Shown here piece after piece: positions 23,485 through 33,718 of a stretch of 64,000 bases of DNA. A program made the translations under genes and the position numbers. Source of the stretch: Molossus alvarezi (Eukaryota > Chordata > Mammalia > Chiroptera > Molossidae); assembly GCA_037176705.1 (NCBI GenBank), contig CM073898.1, positions 42,199,488 through 42,263,487 on the forward strand, in the 5' to 3' direction. Every line of letters begins with the position of its first letter. The first letter of the stretch is position 1. The notes under the pieces are model-generated. The model was given only the letters and a program-made list of their open reading frames with translations, was not told the DNA's origin and made no database searches.

Positions 23485-23715
23485 TTCTTTTTTGCATTGA
23501 TTTTCTTTTTTTCTGTTTAGATAGAGTGGGAGGGAGAGAGAGAGAGAGAGCAACATCGATGTGAGAGAGACACATCGACTGCCTGCCTCCCGCACAACCC
23601 AGCTGGGGCCAGGATCAAACTGGAAACTGAGGTATGTGCCCTTGACCAGAATCAAACCTGCAACTCTTTCGTCCGCAGGCAGATGCTCTAACTGCTAAGT
23701 CAAACAAGCCAGGGC
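23485..23715 (-). repeat. VES SINE, antisense, joined to the 5' end of the L1
   Basis: The GA-rich block (gggagggagagagagagaga), 'caacatcgatgtgagagagac' and the reversed head (tgcccttgaccagaatc, taagtcaaacaagccagggc) identify VES. It lies exactly at the L1 5' truncation point in the same orientation. No duplication of its own was found. Instead ttaaattctttt right after it (23716-23727) matches ttaaatactttt just before the L1 3' end (21788-21799). Confidence 0.88.
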
Positions 23716-23727
23716 TTAAATTCTTTT

Positions 23728-24439
23728 ATCATTTACTAGTTACAGATTAGGAAACATGCCCCCTTGCCTGCTGGGAACTTTGGTGGGAGTATTCTAATGT
23801 AGATAAGAGTTTGCAATAGCATTAACCTTCAGGTGAGTGTGACTAGTAAGATAAAAAGAATTCATAGAGTATTGGAAGGCAGTTGTTCAACATGGCACAG
23901 TTAAATAACTGGGCTAACATAAACAGATTCTGCCCAAGAGACCAGCTATGATGATGTTTGACCAACTTACTGACATTACAGCTCCTCTAAATTCATACAG
24001 ATGATACCAATGAGTTCCAGGGAGTGTGTGGGTCTGAGAGGGATGATGAAGTTAATGTGTAGACTGAGAGATTTCAGAGCCAAGTCAATTACTTTTTTGG
24101 TGACAGGGGTACTCTGAATACACAAATTAAATAAGTAAAATGGATAATTAATTTTATACTGAAATCAATTCTGAATATTGTACTCTTACACACTTGTTAT
24201 ATAAGTAATCTATTTTTCATAACAAAAATTAGTAAAACTGGCTATTTTCTTACTTAAAGTTTATAAAAAACTGAGATATATGGGGGGAAAAGGCAAAGGT
24301 TGTGAAGGAGAATGAGAAAAAAGAAATTGCAATTAAAAAAAAAAAGTTGAAGGCTATATAGTTGTGTAGGAGAGAAAAGTACTTTAAAAAACAATAATTA
24401 CTTTTATGTCATATTGAAAACATTTTCATATTATCTAAA
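23728..24439. other. Unassigned AT-rich DNA
   Basis: No gene or repeat recognised. Confidence 0.35.
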
Positions 24440-24805
24440 AACAAGTATATTAAAAGTAATATGTGTAAACTCAGTACCTGACTTAGAAATGAGAGCATTG
24501 ACAATGCCTTTGTTCGCACATGAGTGGCATCTACTCCTGCCTTTCCCCATCTTGCCTGGTATGTTCATTATTCCCTTGATTTAAAAGAAATAGTCTTAAC
24601 CCTTATGTATATATCCCCAAATACTGAATTATTATTTCTTGTTTTTGAGATTTATAAAAATGATATACTGTGGGATAATCTTATGACTCGATTTTATCAG
24701 TAAATATGTTTTTTAAGATTCATCCCCTTGTGGGGCGTAGTTGTGGCTCATTCATTTTTATTGCTGTATAATGTTCCATGGTGTCTATATATCGCACATA
24801 GTTTA

Positions 24806-25148
24806 TATATTGTATTAGTCTGTGGGGGCTGCCATAACACGTAGTACAGACTGGTGTACTTAAACAACAGAAGTTTATTTTCTCAAAGTGCTGAAGGATG
24901 GAAGTCCAAGATCATAGTTGGTTCCTGGTGTAACCCTTTTTCCTGGTTTGCAGACGGCTGTCTTCTCTTGGTGTCCCAACTTGGTCTTTGTGCAGACATC
25001 TCTTCCTTTCTTACAAGGACACCAGTCCTACTGGAGTAGAGTCCCACTCATGATCTTGTTGACCCTCTCTCCAAAAACAGACATTTTGAGGGCTAAGACT
25101 TCAACATACAGATTTAGGGGGAAACCCAATTCAGTCTGTAAGATATAT
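24806..25148 (-). mobile_element. MLT1-type solo LTR (ERVL-MaLR), antisense, with 5-bp duplication
   Basis: LTR 24811-25143 reads tgtattagtctgt..ggctgccataac, 'cttaaacaacagaagtttattttctca', 'ggaagtccaagatcat', 'acaaggacaccagtc' and 'aattcagtctgtaaga'. This is the reverse complement of an MLT1 LTR. It is flanked by TATAT at 24806-24810 and 25144-25148, the duplication size expected for this group. Only the LTR is present, with no internal coding sequence. It sits within the L1M and is therefore younger than it. Confidence 0.88.
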
Positions 25149-25606
25149 TCTCCTGTAGAATTACACTAGGGCTGTACCCAGGTTTTTGCTCATATACTCA
25201 ATCCGTCTATGAATATTCTTGTGCATGTCTCTTGGGGCTCATGAGCAAGAGTTCTCTAAATCACATAAATAGAAGTGAAACTGCTAGCCCACAAGGCACA
25301 CAAGTGTCCAAACTGGCACTGAACTACATACCAACATGGTGGCATGGAGCTTCACGCCCACCAGACGTGTCTGCATCCCATAGGTCCACAACCGGACTGC
25401 CAGCAGTTATCCTGAAACACCTTAATGTTTACCACTCTAGTGAGCATAAATGTTATCTTATCAAGAACTTTAACATTACGTCATTAATTATAAAAACTTT
25501 TGATCATCTTATTCATTTGTTTATTCACGATCTGTGTCCTATTTTCTGTAAAACTTCCATTTTATATAGTGTTCTCCATTTTTTTTCCTGTTGGTTTGTA
25601 TCTTTT

Positions 25607-25928
25607 AAAAATCTATTAGTAGCCCTGGCCAGTTTGGCTCAGCGGTTAGAGCGTCGGCCAGCGGACTGGAGAGTCCCGGGGTCTGATCCTGCTAAGAGCA
25701 CGTACCTTGGTTGCAGTTTGTCCCTGGCCCTGGTTGGGGTTGTGTGGGTGGCAACCACTTGATGTGTCTTTCTCACATCGCTGTTTCTTTCTCTTTCTTT
25801 CTTCCTCTCTTTCTCCTGTTCTATCTGAAGATAAATGCAAAAAAAAAAAAAGAAAGAAAGAAAAAGAAAAAATGTCCCCGGGTGAGGATAAAAAATTTAA
25901 TAAATGAATAAATAAAAATCTATTAGTA
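25607..25928 (+). repeat. VES SINE, sense, with 15-bp target duplication
   Basis: Body 25622-25913: gccctggccagtttggctcag, 'ggttagagcgtcgg', 'tgtccctggccctggttgggg', 'tcacatcgctgtttc', a CT-rich block, an internal A/GAAA-rich stretch, then 'ccccgggtgaggat' and an A-rich tail. Perfect duplication aaaaatctattagta at 25607-25621 and 25914-25928, inserted in the L1M. Confidence 0.97.
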
Positions 25929-26309
25929 GACATTTTATTGAGTTGTATATGCCAGATCTTTGCTGATTATATATGTTGCTAATACATTCTTGTAGTTTAT
26001 CTTGTCGTTTCACTTTCTTTTGATGGAACAACATTTTACATTTTATTGCAATCTAATTCATAATTTTTTTCCTCTAAATTTAGTACTTTTTGTGTTTTGT
26101 TCAAGATTCTTTCTTGCCCCAAGATCACAAAGAGACTCTCTATGTGTTGCTGTATTTCCTAAGCCCTTTATCTTAACCCCACTGTAAAATAAATTAATTA
26201 ATTAATAAAATTTTAAAAGCTTGGTTTTAGACTTTACAAAATCCTTCACTAATTTGCATCTTAAATGCATTAGATGAAGCACATAAATTTTTTATTTGGA
26301 TAATAAATA

Positions 26310-26480
26310 CTTTTGACCTATGACCTACTCTATACAAAGGCTCCAAAATAAATGCTACGATAAATAAATTGGATATAGTCCTTGCTCTCAAGATGCTTAA
26401 AGTCTAGCCCAGAAAAACAACTGCATAGAAGCATAATACTAGAGTATATTTTTAGGATAATAAAAAAGGGTCCTGAGGTC
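26310..26480 (-). repeat. L2 LINE 3'-end fragment, antisense
   Basis: 'ataaattggatatagtccttgctctcaagatgcttaaagtc' corresponds to the reversed L2 3' end (aaaatccctgccctcatggagcttacattc). Diverged. Confidence 0.4.
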
Positions 26481-26514
26481 TGAGAAGTCCTTTAAAATAA
26501 TTTAAAGTTAATTG

Positions 26515-26700
26515 AATTCATACTATGTGCAAGGATAATCTCACTTATTTCTTTGAAAACTTCATGAAATTGTTCCTATACTGCTGCATTTTTTTTTTCT
26601 AATAGCAACACCAAACTGAGGCTCGAAAGTTGTCCTTGGTTGCTCTGGAGAACCCTGGCCCACAAAGTGTATGTACAGTGGGATTTGGTCACAGGTGCCT
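26515..26700 (-). repeat. MIR SINE, antisense
   Basis: The order 'catactatgtgcaaggataatctcacttatttc', 'aaacttcatgaaattgttcctatactgctgc', 'caccaaactgaggctcgaaagttg' follows the reversed MIR core. A T-run interrupts it at 26590-26599. Confidence 0.6.
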
Positions 26701-27029
26701 GACCTCAGAGTTCTTTCTCAATGAGCCCCCTTCTGTTCCTCATTGAGGAAGGAGCCAAAGCAGGACTGGACAGAAGAGAAGAGTGAACTCGGGCTGTGGT
26801 GTTGAAAACAGGCTCTGAAGGGCCGGGAAATTTCAGAGAAGGTAACCTTTAATGTGGATCAAGTCAAAGAGAAGTGGTGAAGTGCATGCTCTGATTTGAA
26901 GACAGCAGGTAGTGCATCGTGACAAGTTGCCGCCTCTTCAAAGAGATTGGGAATGCATGTCATGAGTGAAAGGAAGAGGAAGATTGATCCAAAGAAACTA
27001 GGCTAATGTATAGGGCTCTCATCTCCCTC

Positions 27030-27485
27030 AGGTGTCCCTTGTCCCAGCACTTTCCCTGGCTTCAGTCCTTCCGGCCTCTGGACTGCTCGGAACACACTGG
27101 GCAGGGCCCTATTTTGAGCACTGTGCTTCTCCATGGTTCATGAATGCTCTCCCATCTTGGCCGGGAACGCGTGTCTTCCTTCCTCTTATTGGGGTCTACA
27201 CTTCAATGTTATTCATTCCAGATGCTTTGCCTAATCATCTTGTCTAAAACAACAAATCCTCTCCCTCACTATCGTTTACTTTCCTGTATCTTTCTTTGCA
27301 GTATTTACCACTACTCAGACTTCTGTTGTATCACAATGTCCTTATTTGTCAGCCACTGGGCAAGAAGTTTGCATAATTTCTATTTGAACAATAGCTTGAT
27401 ACCTAAACTGTGCTTGGTGAATAATCTGTGTTCCACAAATATTTGTCAAATAAGTGAAATAAAGGAATGAATGATGAATGAATGA
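27030..27485 (+). repeat. L2 LINE 3' region, sense
   Basis: 'cactttccctggcttcagtcc' and 'ctttcttcctcttattggggtc' stand in the place of the L2 3'UTR. 'gtatttaccactactcagac' and an ending of 'aataaaggaatgaatgatgaatgaatgag' agree with the L2 3' end. Individual matches are weak, but the order and tail are right. Confidence 0.5.
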
Positions 27486-27639
27486 GTGAGTGAATAGATG
27501 ATGAGCACCATAAGATGTTTTGTAGGTTGTGACATGAACCTATACTTTTATAAGTAGTCTGTGGCAGAACTGTGCAGGAGGAATAGGAGAGACAAGATCA
27601 AGCAGGGAGGACTCTCATGATGACGTTTTGTAGCAGCAG

Positions 27640-27905
27640 GGGGTGTCTAGTGGTTCAGAGCTTTTTCTGGTGTCAGACTACTTATCTAGGTTCAAATCCC
27701 AGCGCTAAGACCTCCTAGCTGAATAACCTTGGGCAAGTCACTGAGACTTTCTGCCTTTTCCCGTGTCTGTAAAGTGGGAATGCTATTATTATCCCCTGAC
27801 TCTAGGACTGTTGAAAAACCTCAATGAGGTAATACAATGATTGAATAGTTGACTCTAGGACTTTTGGAAAGGCTTACATGAGCTAATACAATGATTAAAT
27901 AATTC
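27640..27905 (+). repeat. MIR SINE, sense, with internal tandem duplication
   Basis: A clear MIR: 'tctagtggttcagagc', 'tctaggttcaaatcccagcgc', 'tgaataaccttgggcaagtcactgaga', 'gtctgtaaagtgggaatgc'. The tail unit of 53 bp is then present twice in tandem, 27797-27849 and 27850-27903. Both units start tgactctaggact and contain taatacaatgatt. Confidence 0.85.
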
Positions 27906-29287
27906 ATAATTAGTAATAATAAGTACTTAAGCCAGGTCATCAGTGGGAATTGAAGGATGAAATGAGTAAAGAGACACTGAGTAGGTAGGATAAGAAGGTC
28001 TTGGAATAATATGAAAAGGAAGTACCTGAACAAGACTCATATTTGTGTTTTGTCTGATTAGAGAACAGCAATAACTTTAAGTGAGATCCAGCACAGCGAT
28101 AAGAGATTCGATTTTGCAGATGTCAGACTGTAGGGAGTAGGAAGCAGCAGGCGCAGTAAGCTTTGTTTTGAAATGTTTCCGTTTGAGGTGTACCCAGGCA
28201 TTTTGCATAAAGATGTCTAACAAAGATTGGAAATATACATGAAGGGGTAGTGACAAACTTGAAAGTTATTTTTTTTTTTTTATTCTTCAAGAAGATTTAT
28301 AATAGAATTTTCTTCAATCATTCCCTTCCCTTTGTTTTTAAAATACGATTTATTTAACCTGGATGTTACTATCTCTCTAAGCCTTGTTACTCTAACAAGT
28401 ATTTCCCAGATTCTGCCATGCTCCATGAGTAAGCCCAAGCTTAATAGAGAAAAACAATGATCTACTCCGCACTCCCCATCCTACCCTCATGCCTCCCAAC
28501 CTGTCATTGTTTTGAGGAACTGAGGGAGGATTCTCAAGCTCCATGTGGATCTGAAGACATGATACAAATGTACTACAGACCTGAATAAAAGGAATATTAG
28601 GGGACCCCCCCCCCGGACAAGGGGATATGACCAACCCTCCAATTTGCAAACCAGAAAGCTCTTGTTTACCATTCTCAGTGTTAACCACACACATTCCTAC
28701 TCAGAGGAAACAGCATGCTCATAGTCAGTCAAAGAGGAAAAAGGGGTAGTTAGAAATCTGTAATAAATGTATGTAAGTGAGACAGAAAATTAGAAAATGG
28801 CCACCTGCCAGCAGCCACATAAATTTCAGAGGAAATGCATTTTCTACTGGGACGCTTTATCATAGGAATTGCAAATATTTATTAAAAGTATTAAAATAGT
28901 CAGAATGTTAAATGTTTCCTCCAGTGGTGAAATTTCACATTGCCACATTAGAAGATGGGATATTCTGATACAGCGTTTATTAAAATGACTTCATTTTATT
29001 AGTCTGTCATCCACAATAAATGGGCAGGTACCTTTAAAACAAGATCTATTGAAGATAAAAGAGATTTGGGGGAGGGGCAGAATCTCATTGTGTGAATGTG
29101 GCTTTGACTATTCAAGTGTATAAATCTTGCCACCTTTCCCAAATGATGCCATCAAAATTTTGCTGGTAGTGGTTTGATATCAAGTTTGTTGGATTCTGTC
29201 TTCACTCCAAAACGGGATGTAGTATTTGCCACTAACTCTCGTGCACATGGCGCGTTCAGAGTAGGCTGCCGTGAGTGTGCCATTTAG
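27906..29287. other. Unassigned DNA with short homopolymers
   Basis: No gene or repeat recognised. T-run at 28268-28281; C-run at about 28605-28614 in the plus strand. Confidence 0.35.
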
Positions 29288-29575
29288 GCATGTGGACTAT
29301 TTCTTTTGTTGTTGTTGTTGTTTTTAAACCTCACCCAAGGACATTTTTACATTTATTTTCAGATAGAGTGGGAGGGAGAGAGGGAGGAAGAAGGAAAGAA
29401 ACATCGATGTGAGAGAGACACATCGAGTGTTTGCCACTCACACAACCCCAACCGGGGCTGGGGACAAACTGCAAACGAGGTACGTGCCCTTAGTGGAACC
29501 CAACTCAGGTCTCTGGTCAGTGGGCCAACGCTCTAACCACTGAGCCAAACCGGCCAGGGGCATGTGGACTATTTC
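29288..29575 (-). repeat. VES SINE, antisense, with 16-bp target duplication
   Basis: Body 29304-29559: a (TTG)n-rich reversed tail, 'aacctcacccaaggac', GA-rich block, 'catcgatgtgagagagac', 'ccgggg'-type centre, and head ending 'gagccaaaccggccagg'. Perfect duplication gcatgtggactatttc at 29288-29303 and 29560-29575. Confidence 0.97.
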
Positions 29576-30565
29576 AAGCTGAAGACAATCAAGGCACAAT
29601 AGACTCAAGAAAAGAGTTGTACCTCTCCCTTAACTGCCTAATAGAATTTAGATAAGGGACCTGTGCCAGAGAGAGAGCTATTACCAGAGAACTTTTTACA
29701 TCAGAAAGACTGATCTGCATGGCACACAAACGTTTGTTTACCAGACATCTGCTCTGCCTATCTTTCTGCGAACTGTCTTCCTCCCCTTAGACATCCAGAC
29801 CCCACCCCCTTCTTCCTCGCTCAGGATGGCATATAATCTTCAAATGGCTAACTCGCTGAGAGCTTCTCATGCTTCTCATGTCTTTGTGGGGCTCCCGTAC
29901 CTATGAAGTTAAATTTACTTTTCTCCTCTTAATTTGTTTTACCTCAATTTAGTGATTAGACCACCAAAGAACCTAGAAGGAAAGACAGGACAGATTTTCC
30001 TCCCCTGCACAGGATACACCTGATAACCATTTGAATGGCTGGTCCTTAGTGGGTTTTCAGATGCAACTACCAAACACACCCAAGTGCAGATGTTAAACCG
30101 ACAACAAATGAGCTCAAAATGGAAGGCGGTGGCTGCTTTATTGCCCCTGGATGACAGAGATGACAGCCAGAGCTCATCATTACAGAGCAGCCCTGAGCTG
30201 AAGAGTGACAGGATGCGCTGGACAGATTACCTCCCTAAGAAGCTTGTGGTTCATGCGAGGCACTGACCTCATAAAGATCTTATGCCATCTCACAGAGAGA
30301 TAGAAGAGCCTTTACCCATCTTTAGACACTCTTTTGTGTGAGTCGGAACAGCTCCCCCAGTCACCCCCCGAAAATGCTGAGGGGCTGGAGGAGACTTAGT
30401 GTAGCTTCAGTAGAGGGTGGGGTGAGGTGGAGGACAAGTGGGCAGGACCTATTGGGAAGCCACGTATTTCTCGGCCAGAATAATTAAGAAGCATGAGACT
30501 TCAGTAGGTGGGCGAAGAGGCCATCTTTCATATTAGAATGTAAGTGGTTTACGGTGATTGTTCTA
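29576..30565. other. Unassigned unique DNA
   Basis: No gene or repeat recognised. A 60-codon frame at 30084-30266 resembles no family. Confidence 0.35.
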
Positions 30566-30569
30566 TCTG

Positions 30570-31030
30570 AATGCATTTATTTGACACATATTTGGGGGCA
30601 TCTCCTGAAGCAAACCACAAATATGGGTGCTGGGAATCAGAGGTGAATCACAGTGACTCAGGTCCTGCCTCAGGTGTAGGGCATTCTGTTGGGGAGGAGC
30701 CCGGTGTTTACAAATCGATCTACAATGTTTCCAGAGGTAATGAAGGCTCTGGAGAAAAAATAAAACAAAGACACAGGGTGAAAAGTGACAAAGGAGGCTT
30801 CTTTTAGGTCAGGGAAAGGTTGAGGGTGAGGGGACATTTGAACAGGTGCCTGAATGCAGTAAGGGACCTGCAGATCTTGCAGGTATCTGAGGAAAAAGTG
30901 TTTCCAGCAGAGGGAACAGCAAAGACAAACCCCCCAAGTATGCGCTGAGTGTGGGGGTGCTGCTGTTTTCTGTCCTCCAGCCAGGCGTCCAGAAAGGAAC
31001 ACTAGAGATCTGTGAGCACACCAGACTTGC
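30570..31030 (-). repeat. L2 LINE 3' region, antisense
   Basis: Starts with the reversed tail (tttatttgacacatatttggggg). Then come 'gaaaaaataaaacaaagacacagggtg', 'ggtcagggaaaggttgagggtgaggggacatttgaacaggtgcctgaat' and 'tttccagcagagggaacagcaaagacaaa'. This is the reversed L2 3' order over about 450 bp. Confidence 0.7.
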
Positions 31031-31449
31031 TTGGTTAATGCTAATTTAGGCATCTCGTTTGGTTTCATTCTTGGCTTGGTTTCAGGTTCCCTTGATCTCC
31101 TCAGAAGAGGGATAAAAATACTTGATAGCAAAACTGCCTCTCCAGTTACTTACAAGGGAGACTGGGTCTGGTAACTCTTGCAGGATGTGTGAGCACCTGA
31201 TGGTTAAATGAACAAAATTTCCAACTTCTGCTGAAATCCCAAGGTGACCAGGACAGATCATCCTAAGGAGGTGTTCAACTGTAAGTGAGAACATATACAC
31301 TAGCACTCTACAAAGCCATTTGCTCATTCATCTCCCTGCCTCCCTCCTTCAATTATCTTTCAAGCATTATCTATCTATAAGTGTGATGCACTTGGCCATA
31401 AAATACTCAGGAGGCAGGCTTAACAAGCAGCGACAATACAATACACAGT
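31031..31449. other. Unassigned unique DNA
   Basis: No gene or repeat recognised. Confidence 0.35.
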
Positions 31450-31645
31450 GGTGACACATGGACAGTGCGTTTGGACCGTCCAAGGTTGGAACCTGTGTTC
31501 TGATGCACTAGGCTCTGCATGGCTTGTACATTCCTAACCCTATAATCATGGTGTCACAGAACCTGCCTCATTGAGCATTTGCAGGAGTTAAATGAGGTGA
31601 TTTTAATGAATTAATCTAACACCTAATAGAAAATAAATTATTTTA
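31450..31645 (+). repeat. MIR-like SINE, sense, diverged
   Basis: 'ggacagtgcgtttggacc', 'ggttggaacctgtgttc', then 'aacctgcctcattgagcatttgcaggagttaaatgaggtg' and 'taatctaacacctaatagaaaataaatt'. The tail matches MIR better than the head. Confidence 0.5.
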
Positions 31646-31844
31646 TAAAGTCAGTGCAGAGTCGTAAGAACTCCTAAGGGTTCCTTAAGTTTTATTTGTT
31701 CCTGTAATATATTTGGATCAGAATCCATATTGCGTTTTTAAATACCTTTTGTATCTTCAATGTATTAAAAGACTTTATAGGTATGAACAAAGCATTAAGA
31801 GAGAATTTGTCCGTATGTTGTGGATACCAAAACATAGAACTACC

Positions 31845-31990
31845 CTGTCATTAATTTATTTGCTCATTTATTCCACAAATATGTATTCAGTACCTGCTAT
31901 GTATGAAGCTCTGTACGAGTGCTGAGGATCTGATAGTAAACAATACAGGAATTGAGAACTTTTTGAAGTTAGTGGGAAGATGACTTAAGA
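31845..31990 (-). repeat. L2 LINE 3'-end fragment, antisense
   Basis: 'attccacaaatatgtattcagtacctgctatgtatgaagctctgtacgagtgctgaggatctgatagtaaacaatacagg' follows the reversed L2 3' end closely. Confidence 0.65.
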
Positions 31991-32472
31991 GGGAAGGGAT
32001 GTGGATAAAATCAGGATTAGAAGGCTAATATTTCAGGTGAGCAAATCACACTGTGGGAGACAGACATTCTGCCTTGAGAGAACAGTCAGGTAACTAGTTA
32101 AACCAGATGAGGGACCCTTGGATAGAAGACTTCATCATGCAGCAGTCGTGTACCTGGAAGTTGGCAGTGAGAGGGCACAAGTCTGGACCTGACGCTCAGG
32201 AGTCTTCAGCCCACGCCATCGGGCAGTGCACTGGACACCAGGGCATGTTTTCTAATACCTGCTGATTGTTTTCCTCTGGTCTATATCTGAAGCCCATCTT
32301 TTCCTTTGTCAGAATTCATCACTTTAAATTTAGTGTTATTACACTAGAAGAATATTCTCACCATTTAGCACATGGACTCCTTCAGCAAGGTGGATAAACA
32401 CTGAGTCAGTCACTGTCCACGTTGCGCACCGTGGTGTGAGATAAAGGCACTGACCACTCCAGGGAGGAGGCT
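31991..32472. other. Unassigned unique DNA
   Basis: No gene or repeat recognised before the minisatellite. Confidence 0.35.
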
Positions 32473-33004
32473 TTGTGTGTGTGTATGTGTGTGTGTGGGG
32501 GGGGTGTTTGTGTGTGTGGGGTGTTTGTGTGTGTGGAGGGGGGTGTTTGTGTGTGTGGAGGGAGGTGTTTGTGTGTGGAGGGGGGTGTTTGTGTGTGGGG
32601 GGGTGTTTGTGTGTTTGGGGGTGTTTGTGTGTGTGGATGGAGGTGTTTGTGTGTATGGGGTGTTTGTGTGTGTGGGTGTTTGTGTGGGGGGTGTTTGTGG
32701 GGGGTGTTTGTGTGTGGGGGTGTTTGTGTGTGGGGGTGTTGTGTGTGTGTGGGTGTTTGTGGGGGGTGTTTGTGTGGGGGGTGTTTGTGTGGGGGGTGTT
32801 TGTGTGTGGAGGGGGGTGTTTGTGGGGGGGTGTTTGTGTGGGGGGGTGTTTGTGTGTGGAGGGGGGTGTTTGTGTGTATGGGGTGTTTGTGTGGGGGGGT
32901 GTTGTGTGGGGGGGTGTTTGTGTGTGGGGGTGTTGTGTGTGGGGGTGTTTGTGGGGAGGTGTTTGTGTGTGTGTGTGTGGTGGTGGTGGTGGTGGTGGTG
33001 GGGA
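32473..33004. repeat. G/T-rich minisatellite, G-quadruplex-prone
   Basis: About 530 bp built from roughly 30 variant copies of a unit of 12-22 bp, of the form TGTTTGTGTG(TG)GGGG. Variation is in the number of G (3-8) and TG steps, with some GGA and GTAT interruptions. It ends in (GGT)n at 32978-33004. The plus strand has dozens of runs of three or more G spaced by short T/G loops. Because the unit lacks stop codons, long frames cross it on both strands, encoding only Cys/Val/Gly or His/Thr/Pro-rich strings. Confidence 0.95.
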
Positions 33005-33044
33005 GTCCAAGCCTCTAAGTGGCATCTTATACAGAAATCCTTGC

Positions 33045-33200
33045 TAATTAAATTGTGATCCCAGGACCCACAGCTTTGACATCACCTGGGAATGTATTAC
33101 AAATACAGACTAAGGATCCCACTCTGGGTCTACTCATCAGAATATGCATTTTAACAAGGCTCTAGCACGATGCACATGCACTCTGAGGTTTGAGAGGCCC
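33045..33200. mobile_element. MER5-type hAT-Charlie DNA transposon fossil
   Basis: 'ccaggacccacagctttgacatcacctggga', 'atgtattacaaatacagactaaggatcccac', 'gtctactcatcagaatatgcattttaacaagg' and 'gatgcacatgcactctgaggtttgagaggcc' follow MER5A order. Non-autonomous with no coding sequence. Orientation is not assigned because the family is nearly palindromic. Confidence 0.75.
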
Positions 33201-33440
33201 TACCGTCGAATTCAACCGACTTTGGACTAGAACCTTGACTCCCCTGTCCCCATACGGGGAGATGGGGATGGAGAAAGAGTGGGCGGGAACCCGCAGCGCC
33301 CCTTCCTTCCCCCAGCTCTCCCAGCCCCCAGCGCCCAGAGCCCAGGTGAACTGCTAGTTTCATCTGACTGAAGGGAAAAGGTAGGTCTGCTGCCCCGTGT
33401 GTCATTTGCCTGCTCTCACCTTTTAAGTTTGCTTACAAAA
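33201..33440. other. Unassigned GC-richer DNA
   Basis: No gene or repeat recognised. Confidence 0.3.
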
Positions 33441-33555
33441 GAAGAATCCATGAGTTAAAAAATAGTGATATACATACAAATGGCTCTCAGGTACATGAAA
33501 AAGTACTCACCATCACTAATCTTCAGAAAAATGCAAACCAAAACCAAAATAAGCA

Positions 33556-33718
33556 GGCCCTGGCCAGGTAGCTCAGTTGGTTAGAGCATCTTCCTGATAA
33601 GCCAAGGTTTTGAGTTCAGTTCCCCGGATAGGGCACACACTACAAGAATCAATCATAAGTAAGTGGAGCAACAAACCACTCTCTCTCTCTCTCAAGCCAT
33701 ACAAAATATCTTTTAAAA
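33556..33718 (+). repeat. tRNA-Ile-like SINE (VES relative), sense, in L1M
   Basis: The head 33557-33634 reads like a tRNA: gccct at the 5' end can pair with agggc, followed by 'gtagctcagttggttagagcat' (A box), a GAT at the anticodon position (33596-33598, 'cctGATaagccaagg'), and 'gagttcagttcccc' (B box). A CT repeat and an A-rich tail follow. The body lacks the 'cctcaggtgagg' end of typical VES. The short flank aataagc occurs at 33548-33554 and 33728-33734. tRNA-Ile ancestry is inferred from the anticodon position and the 'gccaagg' variable region. Confidence 0.75.

Larger units (their letters stand above)
21788..23490 (-). mobile_element. 5'-truncated bat L1 LINE, antisense, carrying other insertions
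   Basis: The plus strand reads the reversed A-rich tail and 3'UTR (attaattaatttatttttgttg, aaccattgttgtttatgtccattgg), then the reversed ORF2 C-terminus. The order is the same as the sense copy at 9.1 kb and the antisense copy at 37.2 kb. ORF2 is interrupted by a TA-flanked DNA element at 22440-22613 and by a VES at 22819-23060. Beyond these it continues to about 23480, where it joins another VES. It encodes fragments such as [32 protein letters not shown] on the minus strand, all broken. Confidence 0.9.
24440..26190 (-). mobile_element. L1M LINE 3' part, antisense, split by an LTR and a VES
   Basis: 24440-24810 matches the reversed L1M 3'UTR (atgatatactgtgggataatc, cattcatttttattgctgtataatgttcc). 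25149-25606 continues it (ctatgaatattcttgtgcatgtctcttgggg) into the reversed ORF2 C-terminus. 25929-26190 follows on (cattttattgagttgtatatgcc, aagattctttcttgccccaagatcacaaag). Removing the two insertions restores the L1 order. Old and non-coding. Confidence 0.8.

Noticed and set aside
24806..25148. Endogenous retrovirus with coding genes
   Set aside because: Only a solo MLT1-type LTR is present; L1M lies directly on both sides and no gag, pol or env sequence was seen.
32339..33058. Open frames of 181-228 codons on both strands
   Set aside because: All pass through the G/T minisatellite, whose unit has no stop in any plus frame. The products are Cys/Val/Gly or His/Thr/Pro strings from the repeat, not proteins.
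33557..33634. Functional tRNA-Ile gene
   Set aside because: It has a SINE tail, sits inside an L1 and shows mismatches in the stems. A SINE head is the simpler reading.
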